From assembly GCA_963978905.1 (NCBI GenBank), contig OZ022256.1, positions 50,082,001 to 50,146,000 of the forward strand: a stretch of 64,000 nucleotides of DNA, given 5' to 3'. Under the pieces are notes generated by a model, which saw nothing but the letters and a program-made list of their open reading frames with translations, ran no database searches and was not told the DNA's origin. The translations under genes and the position numbers were made by a program. Positions 1 through 12,113 of the stretch are shown in pieces; position 1 is the stretch's first letter; every line of letters begins with the position of its first letter. The stretch comes from Trichostrongylus colubriformis (lineage: Eukaryota > Nematoda > Chromadorea > Rhabditida > Trichostrongylidae).

Positions 1-374
1 ACAACAATTATGTCGTAAAGCGACGACGATGGCTCGCGAATCAATTCGAGCACAGTCGCCTTCGAACCTGATTAACACTGCGCCCCTAGCTCGCACTTCA
101 TTGCAGTGTGCGCCCTCATGAGGCTACGCGATTTTCTTCTCCAATAGCACTCACCCAGTCGGAGTGGTTGAAAGACTTCAATCGTACTAGAACTATGATC
201 AGTCGTGCTACAATCATACCACGTTCGAGTCAGTGAACTGTCTCAAATGGGTGTGTGTCATGACTGAGCAATTAGGTCCAGGTCACCCGAGAAATGCTAC
301 GGCCTCGTCTCGTGGCTCGCGGCTGTTTCACAACGGGACTGGCAAGGTGCTTGGCACAAACCCTCCTAGTCCTG
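1..374. other. Duplicated spacer block, no gene seen
   Basis: No credible coding exon was found. The sequence is a diverged copy of the spacer at about 54655-54990: both contain the run of words around 'cgcagtcgcc', 'tagctcgcact', 'cacccagtcggagtggt' and 'ggtgcttggcac'. It therefore looks like the left edge of another copy of the duplicated block that carries the CYSTM gene promoter and the receptor genes. Confidence 0.5.
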
Positions 375-571
375 CCATTGGTTTTCCCGCGGGCGCATGG
401 TCGCATGGCGGTTTTTTCACTGGGGCGCATAATATTCTCACTTGATGAACTTCACTAAGGATGTATCGGATTTGAGAGATCATTTCAGTGGACAATTTGG
501 AGTTCGGTCTTTACTGCATTTGAGATGTATGTAGAAGTATGTTTTTATAACATTGAATTGGACTCCTTATA

Positions 572-1215
572 CAGGTGTCTGTGGTCGACTCTCATTGCCA
601 ATGAAGTCAAGCTGCGCGTGTACCTGTCCGCCATTCGACCCATCATGATGTACGGATCGGAGACATGGGCAGCGCCGTCCACGGTAATGGAGAAACTCGA
701 CTGCACAGAGAGAAAACTTTTAAGACGAATGCTAGGCTACTTCTGGCCAAGGGTATGCCACAACGAAGAGCTTTATGCGGAAGTGGATTTGGTATACCGG
801 AGGATGAGTCGTGGAAAACAGCAACATCTTTTCCCTCCATCGGAAGTAATCACGCAGAATCGTCTACGCTTCCTGGGTCACCTTTTGAGGAGACGGTCAG
901 AATGCCTTGTTCAACTTTCCCTGAGGATGCTTCCGGATCCCAGCTGGAGGAGGCCGCCCGCCAGCAAGCTGAGATACTGGACAGATGTGGTGAAGGAAGA
1001 CCTGAGGATGCTTGGCGTTGATCGGCAGTTTAAGCGAGACATTTCGTTTCGCAGATCATGGAACAGCGACGAGTGGGTGGATTCCATTCGACCTATCGCT
1101 GAAGATCGTGATCGATGGGCTCAGCCCTGCTCATGGACAACACACCTCGGCGAAGATGCGGCATGACCGCGTCAGGCAATTGTCAGCCGATTAAGTAAGT
1201 AAGTAAGTAAGTAAG
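572..1215 (+). mobile_element. RTE-type LINE, 3' end of reverse transcriptase
   Basis: An open stretch encodes the C-terminal part of an RTE-clade endonuclease/reverse transcriptase polyprotein. It carries the post-catalytic words MYGSETWA, CTERKLLRRMLGY, NRLRFLGHLLRR and the terminal EDRDRWAQPCSWTTHLGEDA. The endonuclease and the catalytic RT motifs are missing, so this is a 5'-truncated dead copy. A TAAG microsatellite follows the coding end at 1192-1215, which is how this LINE type terminates. It is inserted into the TIR element at 375-2375: the words on both sides of it are contiguous in the copy near 51300-51390. Confidence 0.85.
1192..1215 (+). repeat. (TAAG)n tail of RTE element
   Basis: Six tandem TAAG units directly follow the end of the RTE coding region. 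RTE-clade LINEs use a short tandem repeat instead of poly(A), so this marks the 3' terminus of the insertion. Confidence 0.85.
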
Positions 1216-2375
1216 CAACATTGAATTGGAAATTCACGAAATAAGGGCACAATCAAATCAATTTCAGGATTTTGCTAGTTACTTTCCAGCTTGCTTTGTT
1301 GGTTCTGCATAGGTGCTTCATGATATCACGATGAAGTATCGCAGTTACATTTCAAGTATACTTGACAAAGGATTACAGCACCTCATGGGTTTCCCCTGTC
1401 CCTCACCTGATACGTCTTACAATCACCAGTTTCTTGACTTGCGTACTTTCACGTTAGCCTCAGTTAAGGGAATAGGATTTATCCCCCAATTAGGACTTAT
1501 ACTGAAACATGGGAAACAACGACGGAAGCCGAGCACAATAGAGTGCATACCTCAAGTATTGTTGGCACCAACTTTTGAATCAGGACATTCAGCGAGCTCA
1601 ATGGGCAATTAGACTCTTTTCACAGTCTCTTGTGTCATTCTTTTGAGTGTGTTGTGCTGAGAGTACAAAAAGCATCGCAAGAATAGCTTCCGTACTGTAC
1701 TTAACATAGTTTGATCACATTTTCTCGGTTTTCACTGTTTTTTATTAAAATTGCATGAAACTGCAATTCATTTTCAGGATTTTCAGTCTGCTCATTTTCA
1801 TATCATATCCACTTCCTTTTTAATCACTCCAATCTTCGAAACAGATATCCAACAAATCAGATCCAAGCCTAAGCTTAGGGAAAGGGAAGGAGCTCCGCGT
1901 GAGTGAACCACTTTTCACGTTAGAAACCAACTCATGCACGTGGCAATGGGTCACCCACCCCGAAATTCCTTTTCGATTCTAGGCTCAGGCTAACATGCAC
2001 ATTCATATCTGCTCTCCTACAGGGAGAAATTACATATTGCTTTACCTAGTAGAGTCACAGAAATCACTCTCACGGGTGTCAAAATTAGAAATGTTCACGG
2101 AAGTCATTTTCTATAATAAGCATCTAGTCAAAAAGGGTGACTTCGAGATAGACGATTTCGGAGACACATCATTCTTATCAACTCTGAACACCAACATATG
2201 CATTGTGGGCATTTCACACAAGTAGCAACTGCGCTGAAGAGAATGTTCTCGCCGTTTGAGTCCTTCTTCCAAAAGGGCGTAGTATGCGAGTATGTTCAGA
2301 GTTGTACCATTGTAAAGATTCTCACGCGAGAATATCATGCGCTCCAGTAAGAAAATCGCGACGCGATCATGAGTC

Positions 2376-2780
2376 GCGGACCGACGACCGCGCGCTTTTT
2401 CACGTGTCTGCCACGTGGGACATCGCGCGCTCGATCAAGCCGAGAATTGCGTCCCGGCTTTGGGACGCGTTGTCCCAGAAAGCAGTTTTTGATTCCACCC
2501 TTCCAAACTCGCAGAAATCCACGCCTATTTTGAGCCAAATAGTGAGTGCTGGGAAGTTCTAGATATCCCTCGAAGGCTTATATAAGAGAATACTGCATGG
2601 TAGTGATGGGAAGTGCTTAACCATGTGATAGGCATAGAGTTTGATTATATATCTTTTAATACTTGATAATATACCTATTACGTTAATTAATTTGTTATGA
2701 TTGTTACTGGAAGTTTTGTGTATTCTATGTCGGACTTATTTTTCTTAAAAAAACACTTCTCCTGAGAAGATCACTTCTGT
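2376..2780. other. Spacer, nothing recognised
   Basis: AT-rich sequence without a supported gene. It includes the word 'gcgtccc..tttgggacgc' near 2450-2470, which recurs as a near-palindrome at 3664-3683. A 'cttatataag' word near 2577 could be a TATA-like element, but no gene follows it. Confidence 0.4.
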
Positions 2781-3480
2781 TGGGTTAAGGAATAAGTTTT
2801 CGCGGTTTTCTTGTTTTCTATTTTTCACATTGTTCCCTTCATCTTTCGACGATGCTTATATATGTTCTCGATAGCGCTTTTTTTGCTCTACAAGATGATG
2901 CCACTAGTCTTTTGAATACTTTCACAATTTGATATTCTTGAGGCTCAGAAAGGGATAACAGTAATAGCCCACTCGCACTTTTCGTGTAGAATCGAGATTT
3001 TACCAAACACTTTTATCGTACAAGGAACCCCTCTGTTATAACAGTGGATGGCTCAGGGATGACTTTCTCCCTCATTTGATTTCATCTGACATGGAAAAAG
3101 TCAGCTTTTTGGACCTCGATGCGCCTAAAATGCAAATTTTTCCCTACAAGTTACTCCATTATTAAACTTCCAAAATAACAAGCAATCAAACGATCAAAAA
3201 GAAATGAAACCGTTTTGAAAAGCTGAAAAAAAGCTTTCGCAAAAACATACGCACATACACTTTCTGATCTCGATAACAGACGAGGAAGATGTCGGAAGTG
3301 TCAATTTTGTCTTCTTTCTTCATTTGCAAACATTATAAATATTAGGCAATCAAAGGAATCGAAAAACAGATTGTAGCTTTTGTAGAGCAGAAAGAGCTCT
3401 ATAACATACAAGTCGAAAGATGAAGGGAACAATGTGAAAAACAGAGAGCAAACAAACCGCGGGAATTTGTTCCGACCCAA
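2781..3480. mobile_element. Candidate non-autonomous TIR element
   Basis: Positions 2781-2905 and 3370-3480 are imperfect inverted copies. Shared words on opposite strands are 'ttttcacattgttccc', 'ttcatctttcgac' and 'gctctacaa'. The interior has no recognisable protein. A target duplication was not resolved, so the class is unknown. Confidence 0.45.
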
Positions 3481-4400
3481 TATATACCCAAAGCATGAAA
3501 AAAAAATTTATTGAAAAGATGTAAGCGGACCATGTTCACCCTAGATACCCTTGTGCATGTTGATCAAAACTGACTATTAGTGGATTTCAAATCGGTTGAT
3601 AAAAGGCAGTTTCTGGGCTGCATCCCATCATTGGGACGCATTCTCCCACGCTGCAGCAAATGTGCGTCCCAACATTGGGACGCAATGTCGCCAACGTGTT
3701 AAATGTAGCACCTGGAATAGCCGCATTCGCTTGGCACGCACGGCGACGCGATTCGCGTAGAGATGGGGTCCGGTTGGACAGTTCTGACTCATCCGTGACG
3801 GGAATCGAGTAAGTGAAAAGGAAGAATACAAAGCTATGTTCAGGCTATGGGTGAGATTCCATGATTTTTTTTTAAAGTTGTGTACGCCTTTTGCTGCTTA
3901 TGTGCAGAATTTATGCGGTTTTTCATCCCTTATTTTGCAAAAATGATTGTAAAATTTAACAAAAATGTGTTCAAATGATTATTCGGGAACGTTCTCACCA
4001 TCGCAATCAAGTACTGCTTTCCACTTGGGAGTCGCCAGAACGTCAATTTTCACTACAGAGAAAGGCAACAATACAGAAATCCGCATCAATTATGCACTAA
4101 CCTATTATTTTGCATCACAAGACTGACTGTTAGAACACTCTGTCGTCAGCTCCTTCTACTTTAGATGGACCTGAAAGATACTACATATGAGTAAAGCTTA
4201 TCGCATCTATCAACAATCTGATACGAAACCCGATCGATCAATATCACCCGATCGATATCTCAAAAGCTTTTCAAAGCAACATCGGTTCCTTGATTTTGTC
4301 ATGGGTGGTTTTGGAGCAGATTTGTGCCCATGACGTGTTCGTCACCATGATGAATGACTAACTCAGCAAATAAAAATGCCTCTCATCATCTCAAGCATGC
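3481..4400. other. Duplicated spacer upstream of CYSTM-like copy
   Basis: No gene was seen. A 20-nt perfect-arm palindrome (GCGTCCCAA-CA-TTGGGACGC type) lies at 3664-3683. From about 3760 onward the sequence is paralogous to 16740-17050 and to 54950-55500, sharing words such as 'tgattattcggg' and 'caccaaccta'. This is the upstream and promoter region of the CYSTM-like gene. Confidence 0.45.
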
Positions 4401-4410
4401 CATGCCAGCC

Positions 4411-4418
4411 ATATAAAG
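4411..4418 (+). promoter_or_regulatory. Putative TATA box of CYSTM-like copy
   Basis: The word ATATAAAG lies in a conserved context ('atgccagccatataaaggt') that is repeated at 55523-55530, upstream of the intact paralogue. It lies about 190 bp upstream of the first ATG. Conservation in both copies with an exon 1 is the main support. Confidence 0.45.
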
Positions 4419-4849
4419 GTACTCGTCGAGCGCGCAATTGCTTTTGCGTTCAACTTTTCATTTGAAAATTACTAATATTATTTCGAAATTGAGAATATGT
4501 TTAGGTGGTTTACGAAATTTCATGTATAATAATTTTTTGAAATCTTTCGATAGTGAGGTTTCCCTGATTATAGGCTCCGTTACAAGGAGGAGATGCAGAT
4601 AATGCCCGAAGTTCCTCCTCCGCCCTATTCGACTGAAAACAAGCAGGTAAACACCCAAATAAGTAAACAAATAAGCAGCGTCCCATGGTCGAAACAACAA
4701 CCAGACAAAACAGATGCATACATGCTTGGAGGGCGTAAATAAAATGCTTTTGATGCTTCCGAAGGCGTAAACAAACCACCTCACATGTCTCACTGCGAAG
4801 TTCCTGAATAGTGGCCGCAGGGCAACAGACTGCTCACGATGCTCTTTAT

Positions 4850-6125
4850 GGTCCAGTGAAACGGAAAAGTGCTCGTAGAATTTCCATCAACCAGGTGAGC
4901 TCCGCGATCTACATCGCGTTACGGGGTACCGATGCGAAGCGGGCGTGGGCAAACAGATGTAAAATTGCACAGCAACTTGGTCTGGTGGGAAATCTATAGA
5001 TTTTACGTTTGTGCTGAGGGTAGTCCATTGAAAGCCTTCATTGCAAAGGTCATCATAGCAATATGTATCGATCTACATGTTATGTGCTCTATAGAATGTA
5101 GCCTCTGCAATTGTGTCCATCCGCTAGTGTGGTCCATCACATTGCTCGGGCCTCCGTACGAAAACCGACAGCTACGACCAATGGGTGTGATGCCAGTTTT
5201 TCAACTTCTGATGCTGTAATCATTTAATGGGATTCCATTGCTTATTTTCAGCTTTTTGCACAAACCAATAAGACTCCATTAAAATTCTGAAAACCGAATT
5301 CACCTATTGATGTGCTGGCTGATCATTTTCCTGAAATTCATATTCTATGGAGGCACTCACTCAGTAGTATAGCCCATAAGCCGTTTCCAGCCAGTAGTAT
5401 AGCCCATAAGCCGTTTCCAGCCTTCTGCGCAAAAAGCGATATTTTCAAACAATATTGATGGATGGTGCATGCTGCAGAATTTTAACTTCTGTGAGGGCAC
5501 TCACTCAGGTTGCGGTGTACCGATATTTTCAACCAGTACTCCGAGGACGCTTCGCCTACCGTGATCAGAGACGTTATTTTTGTCACTCTAGCAGCTTCAA
5601 AATACTTCAACTTTCTCCGGCACCCTAAACCGCTCTGGGGCGGTATTATATCTATTATGAGTGAGCACGATATTGTTGATTGCACGTTCCGCCCATTGTA
5701 AACGGGCCTCCACTAGCCTCAATAACGTGCAACACTGCCTGGACATCGCTGATCACCATTTTTTTTCGCAGCCTCTGGGTCGCTCCTGAGGCAGTTCATA
5801 AACGCTCGTAGTAAGCACCACCCACGTGGAGCGAGCCCCGCCCTCTGAAGGCGGGTATTCTCCGTCTACTGCATACACCAGTTACTCATTTCGACCACTT
5901 TGTCCTCACGCCTGGGCTCTTTTGGAAGAAACTATAGCATTTTATATCTAACGTCAAACACTTCAACGCTCGTTCCACCCGCAGTGGGCGGAGTATGACA
6001 AAGTTCATGTGCGCCCTCCACATCTCCTACCATGCCGCACCCAACCCACGCTTCAGTCGACCTTTCCCGCTAATTTCTCAGACTATGTCGAATTTCGGGT
6101 GGACAGACAGGCAAACAAAATAGCG
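4850..6125 (-). repeat. Interspersed repeat R1, near-full copy
   Basis: This about 1.2 kb stretch is the inverse of 33848-34985. Shared words include 'gggcggaacgtgcaatc', 'aatatcgtgctcactc', 'cgcgatctacatcgcg' and 'cctgtctgtc'. Shorter fragments of the same family lie at about 27545-27710 and 31735-32010. No protein domain was recognised, so it may be a non-autonomous element or the untranslated part of a larger one. It lies in the enlarged intron of the CYSTM relic. Confidence 0.6.
5361..5421. repeat. 30-31 bp tandem duplication
   Basis: A unit ending in 'agcccataagccgtttccag' is present twice in direct tandem. It lies inside the R1 repeat and appears to be a local slippage duplication. Confidence 0.85.
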
Positions 6126-6632
6126 GATACAGTAAACTCCTGATTTATATGTAAGGTGTGATACACTTGACGCTGGCTACGCACACGTCATTGCACGGTG
6201 ACCATGCTAATCGATAGCGGCTTGGCATCGAGCCAGCCATGAACGCCGAGTATGAAAATAATTGCTCTAAACGTCAATATAGAATCCTCAGAAAATCAAG
6301 CTCTGAAATACACATAAGTAATGGTGGCAAAGCGAGTGTCAATTTCGGAATCCTCAACAGCAACTATGCGCTCTTTGTACGCGATAAAACCTGCTCAGAA
6401 TTGCTTGCTGGCTCTTATCCTATTGCGCAATTTTTTATTACTATATTTTTGCATATTTTATGCCCCAAAATCACTTCCCAGGTACTATTTGGAAGTTGCA
6501 TTGATTACGCCATAGAATCCCTCATTGCAAATCAACTTTGGAGCAGTTTTTTAGCCCATTTTGCTCTACGAGTATATTATGAGGTAGACACTGATTTTAA
6601 AAATAAATCAGGACATTGAGGGGGACCACACA

Positions 6633-8205
6633 TTCAGTGCTCTGCATAATGATACATTCACCTATAAATTGTACCTCTGTTTGCAGAGTGATTCAAGAAA
6701 AGTCTCTAAGTAAACGATGCAGCCAGTGTAGACACGCATTCGCGCATCAATATCAAATTGAAGCTGGAAAGCACAGGAAATTTCCTCTTCATTCGCTTTG
6801 AAAATGTTGCTTTTCCTATTCTTCAAAATGATACAGCCACTGAACAGATCGAAGATCGAACAGCGAGAAAATAACAAAAAGGAGAAAATACTAATGTTAC
6901 GAGCAGCTGGACCTCCTCTTTTAAAATATACAATAATTTTGACTATCTCGGTCCTCATAAATTTTTTCAGAATTTTTCAAGTCCACTTGGTGCCATGCTT
7001 CGATGAGGGCTTGCTTAAACTGCTTAACTCCTTCGAAATGGCTTCTCTCCACGTATCTCCTTTTCAGCATAAAACTCCAACGAATTCTCCATCTAATAAA
7101 AGTCGGGTCCGTTCGTCGTCCAGGTCAGTAGATCCATTCAGTGACGGCTTCACGATGATGGAGTGCTCCGGCTGACAGAAATAGCCCATTAACGTGCACA
7201 AAACAAGGTTTTGGTGTAGATTTCAACCCCCACGACGAGAGAAGAATACAAAGCATGAAGGTTCGGTGATCGGATGGCTTATCTTTCCGAAAAGGAAACT
7301 AAAATCCCGAAGATTCCTGGTCCCCACGCCATGACACCTCTTCCTTTTGAAGATCTTTTTGGAAACCGAAGTCTGTCCCTCAGGCTATGGTGCCGTTTGT
7401 CACCTGGGCAGTCATATCTGAGTTTTTTCTCATAAGAAAGGACGGCATGGAGAAAAAACAGTGAGGGAAGGGTGTACAAATTTCTGAACGTATCAAGCAC
7501 CTCAGTACGATTGCTCTCATCCACTGACGGAACCGGCCCTGCTTTCTCGATATTCTGGGGTTCTGAACACTGCTCTCCTCATTTCTCGCTAGAAATGGGT
7601 TTACACTTGTTCAGATTCCTATAAACAGCCTTTGTTGACACCTCAAGCTCCAGCGAATATCTTGTTCCCGAGCATGACCTAGGAGTGCTTGACTCATCTT
7701 TTGAAATACTGCGCTTGTCTCTATCTAATGGCGTAGCAGCACTTTCAGTACTCCTTCTGGTTTTATACCCTGCAGAATCCTAGTTGAAATTATCGAGGAG
7801 TTCGCAAAGCCATCTCCATTTTCGCGCGATCTGAAATTTGGACGTCTGCAGGCTTGTTTCGAGCTAAATTAATCTTTCTTTGAGTTAGATAGCAGTTTTC
7901 TTATTGTCATTACCTGAAAATGATGGGCCTACAGCAACAATACAGCTTCAGCAAGTGGAGATCAAAAGCGGCGAGAAAATCCGAAGTGGCTGTATCAATT
8001 TGCAGAATGGGAAAAGCGACAATCTCGAAACAAATGAAAAGAGAACTTTTCCGTTTTTGTTTTTTGTTTTCCAGCTCCAATTCGATATTGATGCGCGAAT
8101 GCGCGTCTACACTGGACATGTTTTTTACTTAGAGTCTTTTCTTGAATCACTCTACAAACAGAGGTTTTGGACAAGTTATAGGTGGCCTTATCATTATGCA
8201 AAGCA
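6633..8205 (-). mobile_element. Degenerate Tc3-like DNA transposon
   Basis: The first and last about 200 bp are inverted copies: 'cagtgctctgcataatgata' at the left, its reverse complement with one change at the right, then 'cctctgtttg.agagtgatt'. Between them the minus strand has broken Tc1/Tc3-family transposase: a degenerate helix-turn-helix-like stretch near 7570-7640, a central piece at 7279-7524 (EKKLRYDCPGDK..H, then RGVMAWG, equivalent to the family's SDEKKF...GGSVMVWG), and a C-terminal piece near 6960-7060 (ALIEAWHQV). Several frames are needed, so it is dead. The unoccupied version of the site is at about 57340-57380. Confidence 0.65.
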
Positions 8206-9066
8206 CTGCATATATATTGGGCGTCTCTGTTGTGTCTCTTTTCTGCTACTGATCCTTTTTTGGTCTCCTTTATGGTTTTGTTTTGGATTATGAATCCTAG
8301 ATGAGCATTTGAATGTGTATTTTGCCCTAAAAAACTATTATTGCTGAATATTTATTCAGGCTTCTCAAAGCCATCATGATAATATAGCGGTTGGAGTGGC
8401 GATAATCTTTCTTATTCCTAAAATTCTGTACTAGTGTCTTCGAAGTTCGGTGCTGAATATCAGCAGAAGACAAGCACCGATAATGGAATAAAGATTGCTG
8501 AAATCTAAACAACAACGTGTTCAATGTTAAGGCTGCGTTCATACCCAACTGAATGGGATTCGGACGAATCAGCGTATCGGATTACTCAGGATTTTGAGCG
8601 ATACCACGTCAGTCGTCAGTCTATATGCATTATGGCCACCACGTCAGTCTATATGCATTATGGCAAGCATTCAAAATTACGGATAATCTGATCTGCCGAG
8701 AATCCCGAATCGCGGGTAATCTGATAATGCCAGTTCCCAATCGATACGTATATTTTCCTTGAAGCCACAAATCCGAAAATCTCATTCATTGAGTACGAGC
8801 GCAGCCTTAACTGGCTCTGCAATATCAGCTATCATTCGAGCAAGCACTTCACGTATATCTCCTTATTAACCATGGTGAGTCTTTTCGGATGTGACCAATT
8901 TTATTGCGTTTCTCCATCGCGCGAGTTCACTACAAGAAAGTCGAGAGCGCTAGTAAACTAGAGATTACAACACATACTCCAGAAGTGAGAAGTTTGGATG
9001 CGGATCAGAAGGGCAACTAACGAGGCTCTCGACAAATGCTATGGTCAGTTGATGATGTGTGTGTTG

Positions 9067-11050
9067 TCAGCTCTTTCACAGCTCTTTCACGATATTAACG
9101 GGTACAGAGAGGGAGTACGAGTTAGGGCCAGACCTGGATCGAGGAGCTCTCCACGGTGGTGGTGCCTCGGTTTTGGAAAAGAGGGATGGTATCTCGAAAT
9201 TTTAGTCAAGAAGTACTCTACAGTCACGCAATGCCGAGAAGGTGGTCAGTCAGAAAAAGGTCGTCGAACGATAAACTTATTTGGTATGCATTATGTAGCA
9301 ATACCACGATTATCAATCACTTTGGGGACGGCTCAAGTATGGGCGGAGACCCCTCACATGCATGTGTCAGAGGGTAGGATGCTTTTTCCAGAAAAATTTC
9401 TCGACATCCAGCCTAATTCTTGTATGGGGTCTGCGATTTAGGTGAGCACTGGGTTACGTGAAGGCTTAGACTGCATCTGTACTCCACGGTGGTGCGGGGG
9501 TGACGCGTAGCTCCGCCAACGTGAGCAAGGCACAGTGGCAATGATAGGGAGGTAGATGAGACGCAGTCATGACCTACCGCCAGCGTCGCAGAGTATGAGG
9601 GGCGCGACATGTCATTTGCTAGCCCCGTTACGAATTGATCGATTTCATAACAGAATCAAGCGCATTCTGATTTCGAGCGTTCAAGTCAGCTATCCTCGAT
9701 AAAATGCGACGTGTTATCAGCTGCAAAATTGTACAGCAGATGTAAACGTTGCAAACCTCCGACTGAGATCTATTCCTGTTTCGCATACCATAGAATAAAC
9801 AACAATATGCCACAATGAGAAAAACACTATTCAATATAAGAAATATAATTGCTGCCTTGCAGTAAGCCATATGCACTTTGTTGCTGAAAGGCTTTATCCA
9901 ACGTTCAGTATATTTAGTGCCGTAAGAGTGTCAAAAATCACGCGGAAACGCGATTTCACGTTTTATCGTTTTTTTTTCGCTGTAAGTTGAATTATTATTG
10001 ATTTTTTTATTAAACTTGTATACATTTTCGGAAGGAGCTTGTCGAGCTCTACAGAAGAGTACTGCAATTTTTTTGCAAATTTTTTTGGTTTTCTTGAACT
10101 CGATACTAGGCCATTATTCACATCCTGAGGAGTTCGAGGAAATTTCCCTCGAAACCTGATAAGCTGGCAACAAAATCTTGTCACACTCTAGATTTAAGCT
10201 CACATGTGTGGGAATTTTGAAGTTTGAGTCATTTCAGATCAGTTCCTGTTCCTTGGTGTGGCCTTGTACAGCGCCCCCGTGTACACACTGTTGAAAAAAC
10301 CGTCGCTCAACTTATTTTCTGGGGCAGAATCCCCAATAAAACGCAAGCCTTCTGATTTTCCAGGAAAAATGTTATCGAATAGCATATGAAAATCTTAGTG
10401 GTGATAAAGTTATTATTTTCCTCATTTTCAGCCTATTCCTTGGAGTCGATCGACCTTCAAGCTCTTACTGGTCGCGTACGATCGACGTGCACAGCCATTG
10501 GAGACCTTACGCGCACCTAGACATGGGAGCTTGATCGGGTCTCTCGCCTCAACATTCGCCGAAACATGCATAAGAAAGCAGCGAATTAGTGTTCAAGGGT
10601 AACTCACTCTGTGATCAGGAGCATAAGAGCCCCTCCCAATCTGTAGAACTCCACCTCACTGTATAGAATGAACGACGCGAAAATGTAACCGGGAACGATT
10701 TGTATGGACATAGCAAGTTTGAGCCGAAATCCGTGCCATAACTGAAACATATTGCTTTTTAAATTTCATATCCCCTCTATTTTTCAGGATCCTCAGAAAA
10801 GTGTTCTGATCTTTTCAAGGCTGACGACAAGGTCGCCTTCATACTCAGCAGCGCCAATGTCGGCATGTTTGGGCAAGCAGAGACGCAGAGTGTGGCCCTT
10901 GGGTTTCATACCGAATTCTGAGCTATCCCGTCGCGTTCTGCCCGTCTCCTCTCACCGTCGTCGGCGCCGCAATAACAGAGGCCAGCCCAAGCTTGACTAG
11001 TGCTGACTCTTACAAATGTGATGTCTTGGTAAATAAAGAAGTACCTTGTG
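9067..11050. repeat. Near-identical tract shared with 25205-27188
   Basis: The sequence repeats at a constant offset of 16138 bp with no net indel. Only about five substitutions were noticed, for example near 9496, 9686, 10785, 10926 and 10978. It covers the TM4 and TM5 exons of G1 and their introns. Outside the right border, near 11050, the two loci become clearly more divergent. Confidence 0.9.
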
Positions 11051-11530
11051 ATATCGCAGTGGAAATAGAAGTGCTGAAAGTCGGTTGGTTATCAGCACCG
11101 ATACCGAAAAAGCCTGACTGATGGCTATAAAATAGAGGGAGTGAATGGTTTTATACGGCAAGCTATGATAACTATACATAGAACTTCTTTGTGCATCACA
11201 TACTTGAACTACTACTGAACTACTAGACATACTTGAACTCCATGCTATGATCAGGTACATATACACGCACGTTTTGCCGAGAGCCAAATAAACTTTGGTA
11301 AACCAGCCCCATTTAGGAAATTCTACACCAAAATAATGGTTGATAAGTGTCACTGTAAGGAATGCATAATGAGTATGATATTCAAAGTTTTCCAGTGAAG
11401 AGATAAGCTCGAGTTTCAACTTATTCTACGGCTATGGCTTTTTATCATTCAATAGGCTATTTTATCATTCAATAGGCTATGAATTAGCTAGGATAAGATT
11501 TGAATTCTCAATTCGGCTGAGTGGCGCTAG

Positions 11531-11680
11531 GTCAGATTGCCTTCATACTTGACGGTAGTGACGGCGACGGCAGAGCGTTGTCGCGTTCACAGGCAGTGAA
11601 GCAGTGTGGCACGGGCAGAGGAATAGGAAAGACGCAGACACTCCCTGCTACCGGTACCGCGGAGCATGAAAGGGGCCTTA
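11531..11680. repeat. Short MITE in receptor intron 1, copy a
   Basis: The left end 'ttgccttcatacttgacgg' and the right end 'gcatgaaaggggcctta' are imperfect inverted ends around a GC-rich core ('gcagtgtggcacgggcagag'). The same element sits at the equivalent position in G2 (35050-35193) and G3 (52171-52312), so it predates the receptor duplications. Confidence 0.6.
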
Positions 11681-12113
11681 GGACGCGGCTTCATATATAC
11701 CATGACTCATTGTGCGCGACTTGTATAGCGCTAACGACTCAGCGCGGCTTTTATTCGAATTTTCAGATTATCAGCTGATCTGTACAAACAGCCCCATATG
11801 GGTAGAGCATAACATGATATACTCTTAGTTGGATTGATTTCAATATTAAAAAAATTACTTCTATGGATCTGAACTAGGTACTAAGTGTGATACTGTACCA
11901 ATCTTACCAGTATCGTTTTTCCCTGCAGTAATGCAGAGTTTGAAGAAGGAGCCTGTCAAAATTGGAACTTTTTTTATTTGAGCATTTATCAATGCGAATA
12001 TTATCAGCGTATAGAAAGGTACTGTAATAATCCAAAATGCGAAGCTGATTTTCTCTGTGATGGACACGATTATAGGAATGATGCGATTCCACTCACTCAT
12101 CGGGTCGGAGGGC

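Larger units (their letters stand above)
375..2375. mobile_element. TIR element related to the one at 48875-51531
   Basis: The left end (about 400-520) and the right end (about 2210-2375) are imperfect inverted copies of each other. Both carry 'ggcgcat/gcgcatg', 'atattctc' and a 'tttcactgg' type word, and both match the TIRs of the Mutator-like element at 48875-51531. Interior sequence at 1290-2340 matches, in inverse orientation, parts of 49080-49870 and 51240-51390. An RTE fragment sits inside it at about 530-1215. No transposase was recognised and the exact ends are uncertain. Confidence 0.45.
4602..6385 (+). pseudogene. CYSTM-like gene relic, copy 1
   Basis: Exon 1 (4602-4646) is intact and encodes MPEVPPPPYSTENKQ followed by a GTAAAC donor, matching exon 1 of the complete gene at 55735. 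The exon 2 acceptor is mutated: TTTCAG in the intact copy reads TTTCGG here, ending at 6348. After about 20 nt of exon 2 the sequence jumps directly to the last bases of exon 3 (from about 6369), so most of exons 2 and 3 is deleted. The intron is also enlarged by an interspersed repeat at 4850-6125. The copy cannot make the protein. Confidence 0.75.
8431..12113 (-). pseudogene. Chemoreceptor G1, chimeric and incomplete
   Basis: Exons in order on the minus strand: 11908-12113 (TM1-TM2), 11233-11352, 11045-11124 (TM3, [10 protein letters not shown]), 10608-10741 (TM4, [12 protein letters not shown]), 9757-9883 (TM5) and 8431-8497 (TM7). The first five match G2 and G3 in size and phase and are open. 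The two exons for TM6 and the third extracellular loop are absent. The last exon is of the G4 type (NLYSIIGACLLLIFSTELRR) and stops early, where G4 reads on for 19 more residues. The junction between the G2-like and G4-like parts lies near 9067. The gene family is the nematode Srg/Srv-like 7TM receptor group, presumably chemosensory. The exon 2 donor context is duplicated (11204-11240). Confidence 0.75.
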
